From Planctomycetota bacterium (GTDB lineage Bacteria; Planctomycetota; UBA8742; UBA2392), in contig JADLFN010000042.1 of assembly GCA_020845475.1 (NCBI GenBank), positions 1-63,039 of the forward strand: DNA of 63,039 bases, in the 5' to 3' direction. Shown here piece by piece: positions 42,230-50,913 of the stretch (position 1 is the stretch's first letter; every line of letters starts with the position of its first letter). Made by a program: the position numbers and the translations under genes. The notes below the pieces were generated by a model that saw only the letters and a list, made by a program, of their open reading frames with translations, made no database searches and was not told the origin of the DNA.

Positions 42230-42249
42230 CATCACACGCTTCAGGATGT

Positions 42250-45200
42250 TCAGGCGTTTGCACCTGCGAGTTCGGGCTGTTCGGCGCCGCGCAGGTCAAC
42301 ACTGACCTTTGTCGAAACGCCGGGTTCCTGCATCGTCACGCCGTAAAGCATGTCGCACGCCGTCATCGTTTTCTTGTGGTGCGTGATCACGATGAACTGC
42401 GAGAGCTTGGCGTATTCGCGCACGATATCGCAGAAGCGATCGACGTTGGCTTCGTCGAGCGGGGCGTCCACTTCGTCGAGAATGGCAAAGGGTGCCGGAT
42501 TGATCTCGTAGATCGAGAACATCATCGCCACCGAGATCAGCGCGCGCTCGCCGCCCGAGCGCATCGAGATGCTGAGCGCTTCCTTGCCCGGGGGCTTGGC
42601 GATGATGTCAACGCCGCTGCCCAGCGGGTCCTCGGGGTTCTGCAGGATGATGTCGGCCGAGCCGCCGCCGAACAAACGTCTGAAAATGCGCTGGAAGTTG
42701 CCGCGGATGGCCTCGAACGTCGTCACGAACAGGCGCTTGGTTTCGCGCTCGATGCGCGAGATGGCCTCTGCGAGCGTCCGCTTGGCTTTAATCAGATCCT
42801 CTTCCTGCTTGGAGTAGAAGTTGTTGCGATCCTCTACTTCCTTGAGCTCATCCATGGCCTCTAGGTTCACGTTGCCGAGTTTGCTCAATTGCTCATTGAG
42901 CGCATCGAGTTCACCCTGGGCGCCGCTGATGTCGCCCTGTTCAGCGTGGTTGTATTCGCGGTAGAGCGTGTCGATGTCCGCGTTGTAAAGTTCGGCGAGG
43001 CGGCGGCGCACCTGGTCCATTTTCATGTAGAGCGTGTTTTCGTCGATGCGCGCCTGCTGCACGCTCTCACGCTCGATGTAGAGCTTCTCCTGCAGCTTGC
43101 CCAGGTTTTCGCGCGCGCCTTCCACGCTGTTTCGCAGCAGCGAAAGTGAGCCGTCGCCGGTGAGCTGGCGATCCTTGAGTTCGCGCGCCTCGCGCTCCAA
43201 CTCGGCCTGAACCTCCACGCTCGCCCTCGCGTCGTGGTCGAGTTCACGGATCTGCTTGGCGTGGGCTTCGCCTTCGCTTGCGCCGCGGGCGATTTCATCG
43301 GCGTAGCGCGCCAGCGCGTCGTCGATGCCCTTGAGTGACTCGTCGGCCTGCCTCAACTCACTCTTGAGCGTGGCTTCCGCCACGCGCGCGTCAGAGAGAT
43401 TGCGGCGTGCGCCCTCAAGATCTTCCCGGCGGCTCTGGACGTCTTCGTTCAGCGCGGCCAGTTTCAGCTCGCATGCCTGTTTGGCTTCTTCCGCGATCGC
43501 GATGGCTTCACTCAGTTTGCCGAATTTCGAAACGTCGGCGTCGATCGTGGCCTTGATCTGGACTTGTTCGCGATTGAGCACGCCCTGTTCTTCGCCCAGC
43601 CGCGCGTTTTCGCGCTTGAGCGAATCAAGCGTCACGCGCTTGCTGGCGGCCTCCATGCTGGCGTCGTAAATCGCGTTGCGCAGCTCAGCCTGGCGCGTTG
43701 AAAGCTGGTTCTGCTGATTCAAAGCCGCGCCGAGATCGGCGGCACAGAGCTCGACTTCGCCCGAGATATCGGAGAGTTCGCGCTGCAGGCGGTCGATCTC
43801 GCTCTGGCGCGTGATCACGCCCTGACGGCCTTCGCCAAAGGCGAGGGCAAAAGCGCCGGGCAGGCTGAACAGTTCGCCCGTGGGCGTCACGATGCGGTAG
43901 TTTTTTGCGCCCTTTTCGATCAGGCGCCGCGCCACGGTGCGGTCGGCCACGAGCAGCACGTCGCCGAGCAGATTCTGCGCAAGATCCTCAAAGCCCGCCT
44001 TGACCTTGATCTGCTCCATCATCGGGCCGATCACGCCATGGCCGCTGGGGAACCTGGGCGACGAGCCCGCCTTGAATTCTTCGCGCGCCAAAATGCTGAC
44101 ATTGACGGAGCCACGCCCGGCCAGCCAGTCAAAGAGGTCGTGGGCGTGCTCGCGCGAATCAACGACGATCGCGCTGCCAAGCTCACCCAGCACGCGCTCG
44201 AGGCCGGCGGCAAACGCCAGCTCAATGCGCACGGCGTCGGCGAACAGGCCTGCAATGCCGAAACTCTGGGCGCGCTTTTCGTCGTCGAGCAGCTTGACGG
44301 CGGTTTCATCAAGACCTTCGCGCATCGCGGCCATGCCCTCGAGCACGCCTTTGCGCTCGGCCTTCTGGCCCTGCTTGAGTTCAAGCGCATGTTTGCGCGC
44401 ACGCAGCTCGCCGGTCTTCTGCGCCAGCGGCGCTGCCTGGGCCTCGAGTTCGGACATTTCGGACTTGAGCGAGGCCAGCCGCGCTTCTTCGGTGTCACGC
44501 TCCGATTGTGCAGCGGTGAAGCGTGTGGCGTTTTCGCCAAACTCGCGTTCGACTTCGGCTGCGCGCGCAGCCAGGGATTCCAGGCGGCGGCGCGAGACGC
44601 GGATTTCGGTGTCGAGCTTCATGCGCTCGTTGAGAGAGGCGTTGGCCGTTGAAATGGCGTCCAGCAGCGTTGCGCGCGTGGCCTTGAGCTCGCCCTCGAC
44701 GGCGCCTGCGGCCTTTACGGCCTGCGCTTCGGCGTCGCCCAGAGCGGAGAGGCGTTTGGCCATTTCGGCCAGCTCGGCGCGCGTGGTTTCGGCTTTCTGG
44801 GCGAGGTTGGCGCGGCGGTTCTTGAGCGCGCCCGTGTTCTCGCGCACGCGCGCGGCATGCTCCTGCACGCGGGCAATGGCGGCCTTGAGGCCTTCGATCT
44901 TGGCCAGCGCGCTCTCGCGCTTGTTCTGCTCGCTTGCGATGCGCAGTTCGAGCTTGTGTACACTTTCGCTGATGCGGCGGAACTCGGACTCGCTTTGCGA
45001 CAGTTTGGCCTCGGCATCCTCAAGATCCATTTTGGTCTTGGCGATCTCGGCCTGCAAAGCGCCCTCGCGCGCGCCGGCGTCGGAGATTTTGGCCAGCAGT
45101 CCCTCGCGCGACTTGTCAAAGGCGTGGAATTCGACCAGGGCCAGATTCGTGTGCAGCAGGCGTTGACGCTCTTTGAGTTCGGCGTAGCGCAGTGCGCGCG

Positions 45201-45828
45201 TGGCCTGTCCCTTGACTTTGCGCAACTGACCGCGCACTTCATCGAGGATCTGCTTGAGCGATGCCAGATTCTGATCAACGACCGTGAGCTTGGATTGCGC
45301 CTCTTCCTGCTGGCGGCGCAGGTTGCCCACACCCGCGGCTTCTTCAAACACGCGGCGGCGCTCGATGGGGTTGGACTGGATCAGGGAGTCCATCTTGCCC
45401 TGCTCCATGATGCAGTATTGGCTCAGGCCCGCACCCGTGCCTTGCAGCACGCTCTTGATGTCCTTGAGCTTGGCCTCTTCGTTATTGATGTAGTACTCGC
45501 TGTCGCCGCCGCTGGTGAGGCGGCGCGTGACTTTGACCTGCTTGTGGGCCACGCCCATGGTGCCGTCGGAGTTATCGAAGGTAATGCTGACTTCGGCGTG
45601 CTTGGCCGCCTTGCGCGAGGCGCTGCCGGAGAACACAACGTCTGTGGATTCCTTGGCGCGCAGGGCCTTGCGGCTGGCCTCGCCCAGCACCCAGCGAACG
45701 GCATCGACCACGTTGGACTTGCCGCAGCCGTTAGGCCCGACAATGCCGGTCATGGGCGCTTCAAAGTCAAAGAGCGTGGGGCGGCCGAAACTCTTGAAAC
45801 CTTCAAGCTCAAGTCGAGTGATGCGCAT
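42250..45828 (-). CDS. smc: Chromosome segregation protein SMC
   Basis: The protein has 1192 residues, the canonical length. The N-terminal ATPase half has MRITRLELEGFKSFG and Walker A IVGPNGCGKSNVVDAV. The first coiled coil runs to about 500. The hinge spans about 510-660, including GVIGPMMEQIKVKAGFEDLA. The second coiled coil follows. The C-terminal half has signature SMRSGGERALISVAMMFSI and Walker B FAILDEVDAPLDEANVDRF. It compacts and segregates the chromosome with ScpA/ScpB, which are not in the window. ATG 45828 gives the family N-terminus; 17 extra codons upstream are unlikely. Confidence 0.96.
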   Translation of the reverse strand: MRITRLELEGFKSFGRPTLFDFEAPMTGIVGPNGCGKSNVVDAVRWVLGEASRKALRAKESTDVVFSGSASRKAAKHAEVSITFDNSDGTMGVAHKQVKVTRRLTSGGDSEYYINNEEAKLKDIKSVLQGTGAGLSQYCIMEQGKMDSLIQSNPIERRRVFEEAAGVGNLRRQQEEAQSKLTVVDQNLASLKQILDEVRGQLRKVKGQATRALRYAELKERQRLLHTNLALVEFHAFDKSREGLLAKISDAGAREGALQAEIAKTKMDLEDAEAKLSQSESEFRRISESVHKLELRIASEQNKRESALAKIEGLKAAIARVQEHAARVRENTGALKNRRANLAQKAETTRAELAEMAKRLSALGDAEAQAVKAAGAVEGELKATRATLLDAISTANASLNERMKLDTEIRVSRRRLESLAARAAEVEREFGENATRFTAAQSERDTEEARLASLKSEMSELEAQAAPLAQKTGELRARKHALELKQGQKAERKGVLEGMAAMREGLDETAVKLLDDEKRAQSFGIAGLFADAVRIELAFAAGLERVLGELGSAIVVDSREHAHDLFDWLAGRGSVNVSILAREEFKAGSSPRFPSGHGVIGPMMEQIKVKAGFEDLAQNLLGDVLLVADRTVARRLIEKGAKNYRIVTPTGELFSLPGAFALAFGEGRQGVITRQSEIDRLQRELSDISGEVELCAADLGAALNQQNQLSTRQAELRNAIYDASMEAASKRVTLDSLKRENARLGEEQGVLNREQVQIKATIDADVSKFGKLSEAIAIAEEAKQACELKLAALNEDVQSRREDLEGARRNLSDARVAEATLKSELRQADESLKGIDDALARYADEIARGASEGEAHAKQIRELDHDARASVEVQAELEREARELKDRQLTGDGSLSLLRNSVEGARENLGKLQEKLYIERESVQQARIDENTLYMKMDQVRRRLAELYNADIDTLYREYNHAEQGDISGAQGELDALNEQLSKLGNVNLEAMDELKEVEDRNNFYSKQEEDLIKAKRTLAEAISRIERETKRLFVTTFEAIRGNFQRIFRRLFGGGSADIILQNPEDPLGSGVDIIAKPPGKEALSISMRSGGERALISVAMMFSIYEINPAPFAILDEVDAPLDEANVDRFCDIVREYAKLSQFIVITHHKKTMTACDMLYGVTMQEPGVSTKVSVDLRGAEQPELAGANA

Positions 45829-45929
45829 GCGCGTTCCCGTAATAGAGGATGAAGGGCATAACGCCCCCCAACCCCCCAATCGGCGGTTTAGAGCCCGAAC
45901 TTTGAAGATTCCGGTAATTCCGCTGTGAT

Positions 45930-45988
45930 TTTATAGCCCATTCCCAGACAGGAGCCCTGTGGAAAACCCGTGGAATACCGGTGGAAAG
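45930..45988 (-). promoter_or_regulatory. Putative smc promoter with three 11-bp iterons
   Basis: On the minus strand the sequence reads CTTTCCACCGG, TATTCCACGGG, TTTTCCACAGG, three direct repeats at exactly 11-bp spacing (45956-45988), followed about 20 nt later by TATAAA (45931-45936). One turn of helix per repeat suggests a multimeric regulator on one DNA face. TTTTCCACA also fits the loose DnaA-box consensus. They lie between the ECF sigma gene stop and smc. Confidence 0.45.
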
Positions 45989-45993
45989 CGGCT

Positions 45994-46602
45994 TCATTGG
46001 CTTTCGAACCAGCGTTGCAGCTTCTCCTTGAGCGTGGTGCGGGCCCTCGACGTCAGTGATTTCACGGCCGCTACTGTCACCCCCAGGATTTCGGCTACCT
46101 CTTCGTAGCTTTTTTCTTCGTAGCGGCTCAGGATCAGCGCCATGCGCTGGTTTTCGGGCAGTTCGGCAATGGCCTGCTGCACGGCCTGCGTGCGCTTTTG
46201 CGCTTCGTCGTCTCCGTGTTCGTCGGGCTCGACGGCGGCGAGTTGCTCAAGCGCATTGCTTTCGCCTTCTTCATCGCCGCCCACGAGCCGCAGCCGGTCA
46301 CGCGCACGGTCGCGCTTGTAGTTGAGGCACAGGTTGGTGACGACCGTGTAGAACCACGTCGAGAATTTCGCGCTCGGCTCATACTTCGGCGCAGCTCGAT
46401 ACACGCGCAAGAACGCCTCCTGCACAAGATCTTCGGAGGCTGCAGCACTGCCCAGTTGGCGGTAGATCACGCTCCAGGCAAGCCGATGATGGCGCTCGAA
46501 CAGGAGTTTGAACGCATCATCATCGCCCCTGGCCACGCGCTTCACCAGCTCGTTGTCAGGGTCGATGATCCTGGCCAGTTTTTCGGACTCCTTGCGGGGC
46601 AT
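45994..46602 (-). CDS. ECF-type RNA polymerase sigma factor (RpoE-like)
   Basis: The protein has 202 residues. Region 2: DDAFKLLFERHHRLAWSVIY, EDLVQEAFLRVYRAAPKY, SAKFSTWFYTVVTNLCLN. Region 4: LPENQRMALILSRYEEKSYE, followed by EVAEILGVTVAAVKSLTSRA. It is closest in style to RpoE-type factors of planctomycetes. No anti-sigma gene is obviously next to it; the upstream side is a repeat and the following gene in the same direction is smc. The large single-helix protein upstream on the same strand (46754-48877) might be a partner, but this is only a positional idea. Confidence 0.9.
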   Translation of the reverse strand: MPRKESEKLARIIDPDNELVKRVARGDDDAFKLLFERHHRLAWSVIYRQLGSAAASEDLVQEAFLRVYRAAPKYEPSAKFSTWFYTVVTNLCLNYKRDRARDRLRLVGGDEEGESNALEQLAAVEPDEHGDDEAQKRTQAVQQAIAELPENQRMALILSRYEEKSYEEVAEILGVTVAAVKSLTSRARTTLKEKLQRWFESQ

Positions 46603-46610
46603 TCAGTTTC

Positions 46611-46752
46611 ACCACAGAGCACTTGGAGAAAGCTAGGCTTTGCAACCACAGACTCACACGAATACGGCTTCTCAGAATCTGTGTTTATCTGTGTTCATCT
46701 GTGGTTCCAAATCAGTTCTCCGTGCTCTCTGTGTGCTCTGTGGTGAATTGCT
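46611..46752. repeat. Long nested inverted repeat of CACAGA units
   Basis: The outer arms are TTCACCACAGAGCAC (left) and GTGCTCTGTGGTGAA (right), perfect over 15 nt. The inner arms contain AACCACAGACTCACACGAAT and ATCTGTGTTCATCTGTGGTT. It belongs to the same class as 40903-41083, 50801-50876 and 53177-53388. Confidence 0.75.
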
Positions 46753-46753
46753 T

Positions 46754-48877
46754 TCAGCCGCCAAAGCGTTGCAGCAGGCTTTCGATATACGGGTCTTCCG
46801 TGCCGCGCTTGCCGTAGCTCTTGACGAGGACCCGGGCGCGGTCACTCAGTCCGTTTTGCGCCAGCTCGCAGATCAGGTCGATGCGCAACAATTCGGACTC
46901 CTGCGCAAACTTCGATGCGGCGATGCGCTCCTGCGCCCACTGGTACTTCTCCAGCGAAAGACACAACAGCGCGGCATCCCTTACGTCGCCGGCGGTGGCG
47001 CTTTCGAGCCCGAGCAAATCATCCAGCGCCGCCAGCGCCGCGGCGTTCTCGCCTGCGCCCGCTTCGGCCTTCGCCAACTCGCGCAGGAAGGCGGGCGTGC
47101 GGCAGCCGCGCGCATAGGCTGCTTCATAGAGTGCGCGCTTTTGCGAACTGTCCTCAGTAGCGTGGGCGAAATCCAGCGCGCTGGGCCAGTGGTCCGGGAA
47201 TTCAGCCATGGCACGTTTGAACCACTGTGCCGCTAAGGCCTTGTCGCCGCGTTTTTGCAGCAGCATCGCGATGACGTAGGCGAGAGGTTCCCGCCTGAGC
47301 AAGGCTCCCTTTTCCGCGCGCTCGCCCAGCAAAAGCAGCGCCTTGACGGCCGATGCGCTGTCCTTGGCGGCATCGGCGAGGTCAAGCAGCTTGGCCGCCT
47401 CGGCGGCGTCGCCTCGGGCGGCAGGGTCGAGCAGCGTGGCGCAGATTGCCGGGGCCAGAAGCCGCGCTGCGGGCGCCATGAGCGGGCGGATATCCGGACG
47501 CGCCTGCCCCTGGAACCAGTCGAGGTCGAGATCGGCCAGTGCCTCGCGCGCCTGTTTTGCGTCAAAGCGGCCCTGGCAGCGCAGCAACACGGCGCTGAAC
47601 GCTGTTCTCGCGTGCGCATCGGTCAAGGTCGGGCGCAGCAGTTCGCACTGTGCGGCCAGCAGTGCGGTGAGCTTCACTTCAGGCGCGGGCGTGGGGCGCA
47701 GACCGATCAGTTCGCCGTCGAACGTGGCCGTGCCGCCTTTCACGCGCTGAGCCAGCAACGCATATTCGATTCGTACCGGCGCTATCAGCGCCAGGTCAGC
47801 GTTACATGCGCGCGCCAGGGCGAGATAGGCTATCAGCACGGGCAGGCGCGGCGCGCCCTTGGCGCTGAGCACATCAGAGAGCAGCACCTGCGCGCCTTCG
47901 TTGAATACCGCGAGCTGCAACTTCTCCCGGACGTGATCAACGAACGCATCGAGAAATTTCCTGCGCGCGCCAATCCAGGCCAGGTCGGTTTTCTCGGCGC
48001 TGTCGGCGAACTGTGCCATGCGGCGCCGTGTTTCTTCCGGATCCAGCTTGAGGCGCTGCGGTTCGAGCTCATGCACGAGCTCTTCGAGGCCAAGCTGCAA
48101 CAACGGCCATTCGGAGGTGACCACCGCCGCGAGGTCAACATCCTCGCTCAACGGGTTCAGCGCCGGCCGCAACGGCTGTGCGCGCAATGGCCGCGTGAAA
48201 CCGGCACCGGCGCGATCAAAGGGCGCGCCGTCATCCACGATCTCGGATGGCTTGTTGGACGGCGCGTTTCCCGGCAAGGGCGAACTGGCGTTTTCAACCG
48301 CGACGCGATTGAGGGCGGGCGGCCGGCCCGAATCAAACATGCCGATCCCCCACGCGCCAACGCCCGCAGCCACAAGCGCCAGCACCAGCAGCGCGGCGGC
48401 AATCACCGGCGAAAACCCCCGCTCGGGCGCCTGAGCGCGCGCCTTTTCCGGCGGCTTGGCCAGCACTTGCGCCACACCGGCAGAGACGCGGGTGGTCGTC
48501 TCGCGCGCGGCTGTATCGAAGATTTCTTCCGTAAGGGAAAGCGGCAGGCCGCCGTCAATCATCAAGTCATTGAGCACACCGCGAAGTCGCTCCACGAGCG
48601 CTTCGGCTCCGCGCGCCATGATATCCGGCGTCAATCCCTTGGTCTTGAGAATGAGCTCCTTGAGTCGCTTCTTGAGGTCAGGTGAGAGTAACTGGTGAAC
48701 GCGAACGAACTCGCGCTCGATCGTCGCGCGCGCCTGGGTGAAATCAGCGACCAGACCCTCGGGCACGGACTGTTTCTCGCGGGCCATGCGCTGGGCGAAA
48801 TCCGCCACGGCTGAGGCTTTGCGCAATCCTTCGCGCAAGGCTTCCAGGTTGGCGTGGTTGTCGGCGGGCCCCGGCAT
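46754..48877 (-). CDS. Single-pass membrane protein with TPR-like C-terminal half, function unknown
   Basis: The protein has 707 residues. Residues 1-150 are helical and cytoplasmic, with basic segments such as SPDLKKRLKELILKTKG. One membrane helix lies at about 157-178 (FSPVIAAALLVLALVAAGVG). A long Ala/Leu-rich helical region continues to the end, with TPR/SEL1-like spacing (e.g. LAAQWFKRAMAEFPDHWPSA). No known domain is recognised. Such anchored proteins are common beside ECF sigma genes in planctomycetes, though a role as regulator is not shown. TATAAC lies just upstream of the ATG. Confidence 0.68.
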   Translation of the reverse strand: MPGPADNHANLEALREGLRKASAVADFAQRMAREKQSVPEGLVADFTQARATIEREFVRVHQLLSPDLKKRLKELILKTKGLTPDIMARGAEALVERLRGVLNDLMIDGGLPLSLTEEIFDTAARETTTRVSAGVAQVLAKPPEKARAQAPERGFSPVIAAALLVLALVAAGVGAWGIGMFDSGRPPALNRVAVENASSPLPGNAPSNKPSEIVDDGAPFDRAGAGFTRPLRAQPLRPALNPLSEDVDLAAVVTSEWPLLQLGLEELVHELEPQRLKLDPEETRRRMAQFADSAEKTDLAWIGARRKFLDAFVDHVREKLQLAVFNEGAQVLLSDVLSAKGAPRLPVLIAYLALARACNADLALIAPVRIEYALLAQRVKGGTATFDGELIGLRPTPAPEVKLTALLAAQCELLRPTLTDAHARTAFSAVLLRCQGRFDAKQAREALADLDLDWFQGQARPDIRPLMAPAARLLAPAICATLLDPAARGDAAEAAKLLDLADAAKDSASAVKALLLLGERAEKGALLRREPLAYVIAMLLQKRGDKALAAQWFKRAMAEFPDHWPSALDFAHATEDSSQKRALYEAAYARGCRTPAFLRELAKAEAGAGENAAALAALDDLLGLESATAGDVRDAALLCLSLEKYQWAQERIAASKFAQESELLRIDLICELAQNGLSDRARVLVKSYGKRGTEDPYIESLLQRFGG

Positions 48878-49012
48878 AGGTCTTACGTTATACGAGGATG
48901 CGGGGCTTGGCGGCTATCGGGGCGATTCGATTTTCGACTGGGCGCCGCCACGACGTCACGTTCACGCGAGGCGAGACCTTCCATTTGAGGTTCAACTCGC
49001 GCTCGACTGGCG

Positions 49013-49897
49013 CTACTTCTTGCGCAAGAGCTCGATGACTTCGCGATACTTGCCTGCCGTCTTGTTCACGATTTCGTCGGGCAGGGCGGGCGGCGGGGGC
49101 TGCTTGTTCCAAGGCTGCTTTTCAAGGTAATCGCGCACGATCTGCTTGTCGTAGCTCTCAGGGCTGGTGCCGACCTGATACTTGGAGGCGTGCCAGAACC
49201 GGCTGGAGTCGGGCGTGAGCACTTCGTCGCAGAGAATGATTTTGCCTTCATACTCTCCGAACTCGAACTTGGTATCGGCGATGATGATGCCGCGCTTGGC
49301 GGCGAAATCGGCGGCCTTGGTGTAGAGCGTGAGCGTGAGGTCGCGCAGCTTCTCGGCCACGGGCTGGCCCACGATTTTCGCAGCCTGCTCGAAATTGATG
49401 TTCTCGTCGTGCTGGCCGATGGGCGCCTTGGTGCTGGGCGTGAACAGTGCCTTGGGCAGCTTTTCGGCCTGCTTGAGCCCTGCGGGCAGCTTGTGGCCGC
49501 AGACCGCGCCGGTTTTCTGGTAATCCTTCCAGCCGCTGCCCGCCACGTAGCCGCGCACGACACATTCGACGGGGAAGATCTTCGCTTTCTTGCACAGCAT
49601 CGAGCGGCCCTGGAGCTGCTTCTTATGCGCGTGCAGCGCCTTGGGCATCTTGTCCACGTCAGCGGTAATCAAATGATTCTCGACGTCGCCCTGGAACAGC
49701 TCGAGCCAGAAGAGCGTGAGCTGCGTCAACATCTCGCCCTTGCCGGGGATGCCGCGCGACATGATGACATCGAATGCGCTAAGGCGATCCGTGGCCACGA
49801 GCAGGAGCTTGTCTTCGATTTCGTAGAGGTCGCGAACCTTTCCCTGATGGATTTTCTTGATGCCGGGCAGGTCGGTTTGCAGGAGAGCGTCGATCAT
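49013..49897 (-). CDS. purC: Phosphoribosylaminoimidazole-succinocarboxamide synthase (SAICAR synthase)
   Basis: The protein has 294 residues, the long yeast-like form. KIHQGKVRDLYEIEDKLLLV, VATDRLSAFDVIM, VVRGYVAGSGWKDYQKTG, INFEQAAKIVG, IIIADTKFEFG, LCDEVLTPDSSRFW and KQIVRDYLE run in order. It adds aspartate to CAIR in purine synthesis. The promoter fits a leaderless mRNA. The 134 nt after the stop, before the next minus-strand gene, hold nothing clear. Confidence 0.95.
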   Translation of the reverse strand: MIDALLQTDLPGIKKIHQGKVRDLYEIEDKLLLVATDRLSAFDVIMSRGIPGKGEMLTQLTLFWLELFQGDVENHLITADVDKMPKALHAHKKQLQGRSMLCKKAKIFPVECVVRGYVAGSGWKDYQKTGAVCGHKLPAGLKQAEKLPKALFTPSTKAPIGQHDENINFEQAAKIVGQPVAEKLRDLTLTLYTKAADFAAKRGIIIADTKFEFGEYEGKIILCDEVLTPDSSRFWHASKYQVGTSPESYDKQIVRDYLEKQPWNKQPPPPALPDEIVNKTAGKYREVIELLRKK

Positions 49898-49903
49898 GGC
49901 GTG

Positions 49904-49931
49904 ATTGTGGCGCGGAGTTCGCGCGCGTCAA
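49904..49931 (-). promoter_or_regulatory. Promoter of purC, leaderless type
   Basis: Read on the minus strand: TTGACG (49931-49926), 16-nt spacer, CACAAT (49909-49904), then CACGCC and the ATG. The expected transcription start is the A of the start codon. Confidence 0.6.
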
Positions 49932-49959
49932 GCAATGTGGATAACCATGGTCCAGAACA

Positions 49960-50037
49960 GTCAGAGCAGCCACGAATTGAACAAATCGGCACCAACGAAG
50001 AGGCAAAGGCACTTGTGATCATTCGTGCCATTCGTAG
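49960..50037. repeat. Short inverted repeat with CACGAAT and ATTCGTG
   Basis: GCCACGAATTGAAC faces ATTCGTGCCATTCGTAG across about 45 nt. It lies between purC and the methyltransferase gene. Confidence 0.5.
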
Positions 50038-50038
50038 C

Positions 50039-50752
50039 TCAGTGTTTCACGGCGCGTACAAGTTGGCGCGGGCATGCAGGCGTGAACTCTGCGCCCATGA
50101 AATCAGCGCAGCGGCGCTCGACGAACAGGCCCGCCATGGCCAACAGCGCGTCCAGTTCGTCGGGTTCGTAGATGCGCACACTTTCATGCCAGTTCTCGAC
50201 CAGGCCATCCTTGGCGTATTCGATTTCTTTCACGATGCGGCGCCCACGCTCATCGTGCCGGCGCCGCGATGTGATCAGTGCGCCGCCCCTTTCTTCGCGC
50301 GACTCCGGCACCAGCGCGGCTATTGTCGGTTTGGGATTGACGTGGTCGAGAAGCAATACGCCGCCATCGCGCAACACGCGCCGGATTTCAAACAGCACCT
50401 GCACGTTCTCGGACTCTGATTCGAAGTAACCAAAACTCGTGAACAAACTGGTGACCGCGGCAAATCGCGCGCCGACAAATGGCAGTACGCGCATGTCTCC
50501 GCGCACGACGCCGTGCTGGCCTCGCAGCAGTTCACTCGAAAGATCAAGCCCCCACGCCCGCAGACCGGCAGAGCGAAAGGCGCTCAGGTGGCGGCCCGCG
50601 CCGCAGCACAAGTCAAGCAGCGGAGATTCGCGTGGCAACAGGCCGCTTTGCAGAAGGCCGGACACCTGCGCGTCGGCCTCCGCCTGTGTGCGGTGGGCGT
50701 AAAGCGAAAAATACTCGCTTTGGAAGGCGCGCTGATACCAGGGTGTTCGCAC
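50039..50752 (-). CDS. Class I SAM-dependent methyltransferase
   Basis: The protein has 237 residues. PLLDLCCGAGRHLSAFRSAG is motif I, LRAWGLDLSSELL motif II, RGDMRVLPFVGARFAAVTSL motif III and EIRRVLRDGGVLLLDHVNP motif IV: a Methyltransf_25/11-type fold. The substrate cannot be told. The start is GTG at 50752; TAAACT lies 6 nt before it, the same arrangement as at the sigma gene at 6446, and there is no ribosome site. Confidence 0.85.
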   Translation of the reverse strand: MRTPWYQRAFQSEYFSLYAHRTQAEADAQVSGLLQSGLLPRESPLLDLCCGAGRHLSAFRSAGLRAWGLDLSSELLRGQHGVVRGDMRVLPFVGARFAAVTSLFTSFGYFESESENVQVLFEIRRVLRDGGVLLLDHVNPKPTIAALVPESREERGGALITSRRRHDERGRRIVKEIEYAKDGLVENWHESVRIYEPDELDALLAMAGLFVERRCADFMGAEFTPACPRQLVRAVKH

Positions 50753-50800
50753 GCATGGAGTTTAGGCCGTGCAGACCGTGAAAGGCAACGGCGTTTGGAA

Positions 50801-50876
50801 CCACAGATAAACACAGATGAACACGGATAGGCCTTGCCCCAGTTGGCATCTGTGTGAATCTGTGTCCATCTGCGGT
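50801..50876. repeat. Nested inverted repeat of CACAGAT units
   Basis: CCACAGATAAACACAGATGA at the left and CATCTGTGTGAATCTGTG, CCATCTGCGG at the right. The arms pair over about 30 nt. Same class as 46611-46752. Confidence 0.7.
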
Positions 50877-50913
50877 TTCAATCGCAGTTCAACGGCGGCC
50901 ATTGAGGTGTTAA

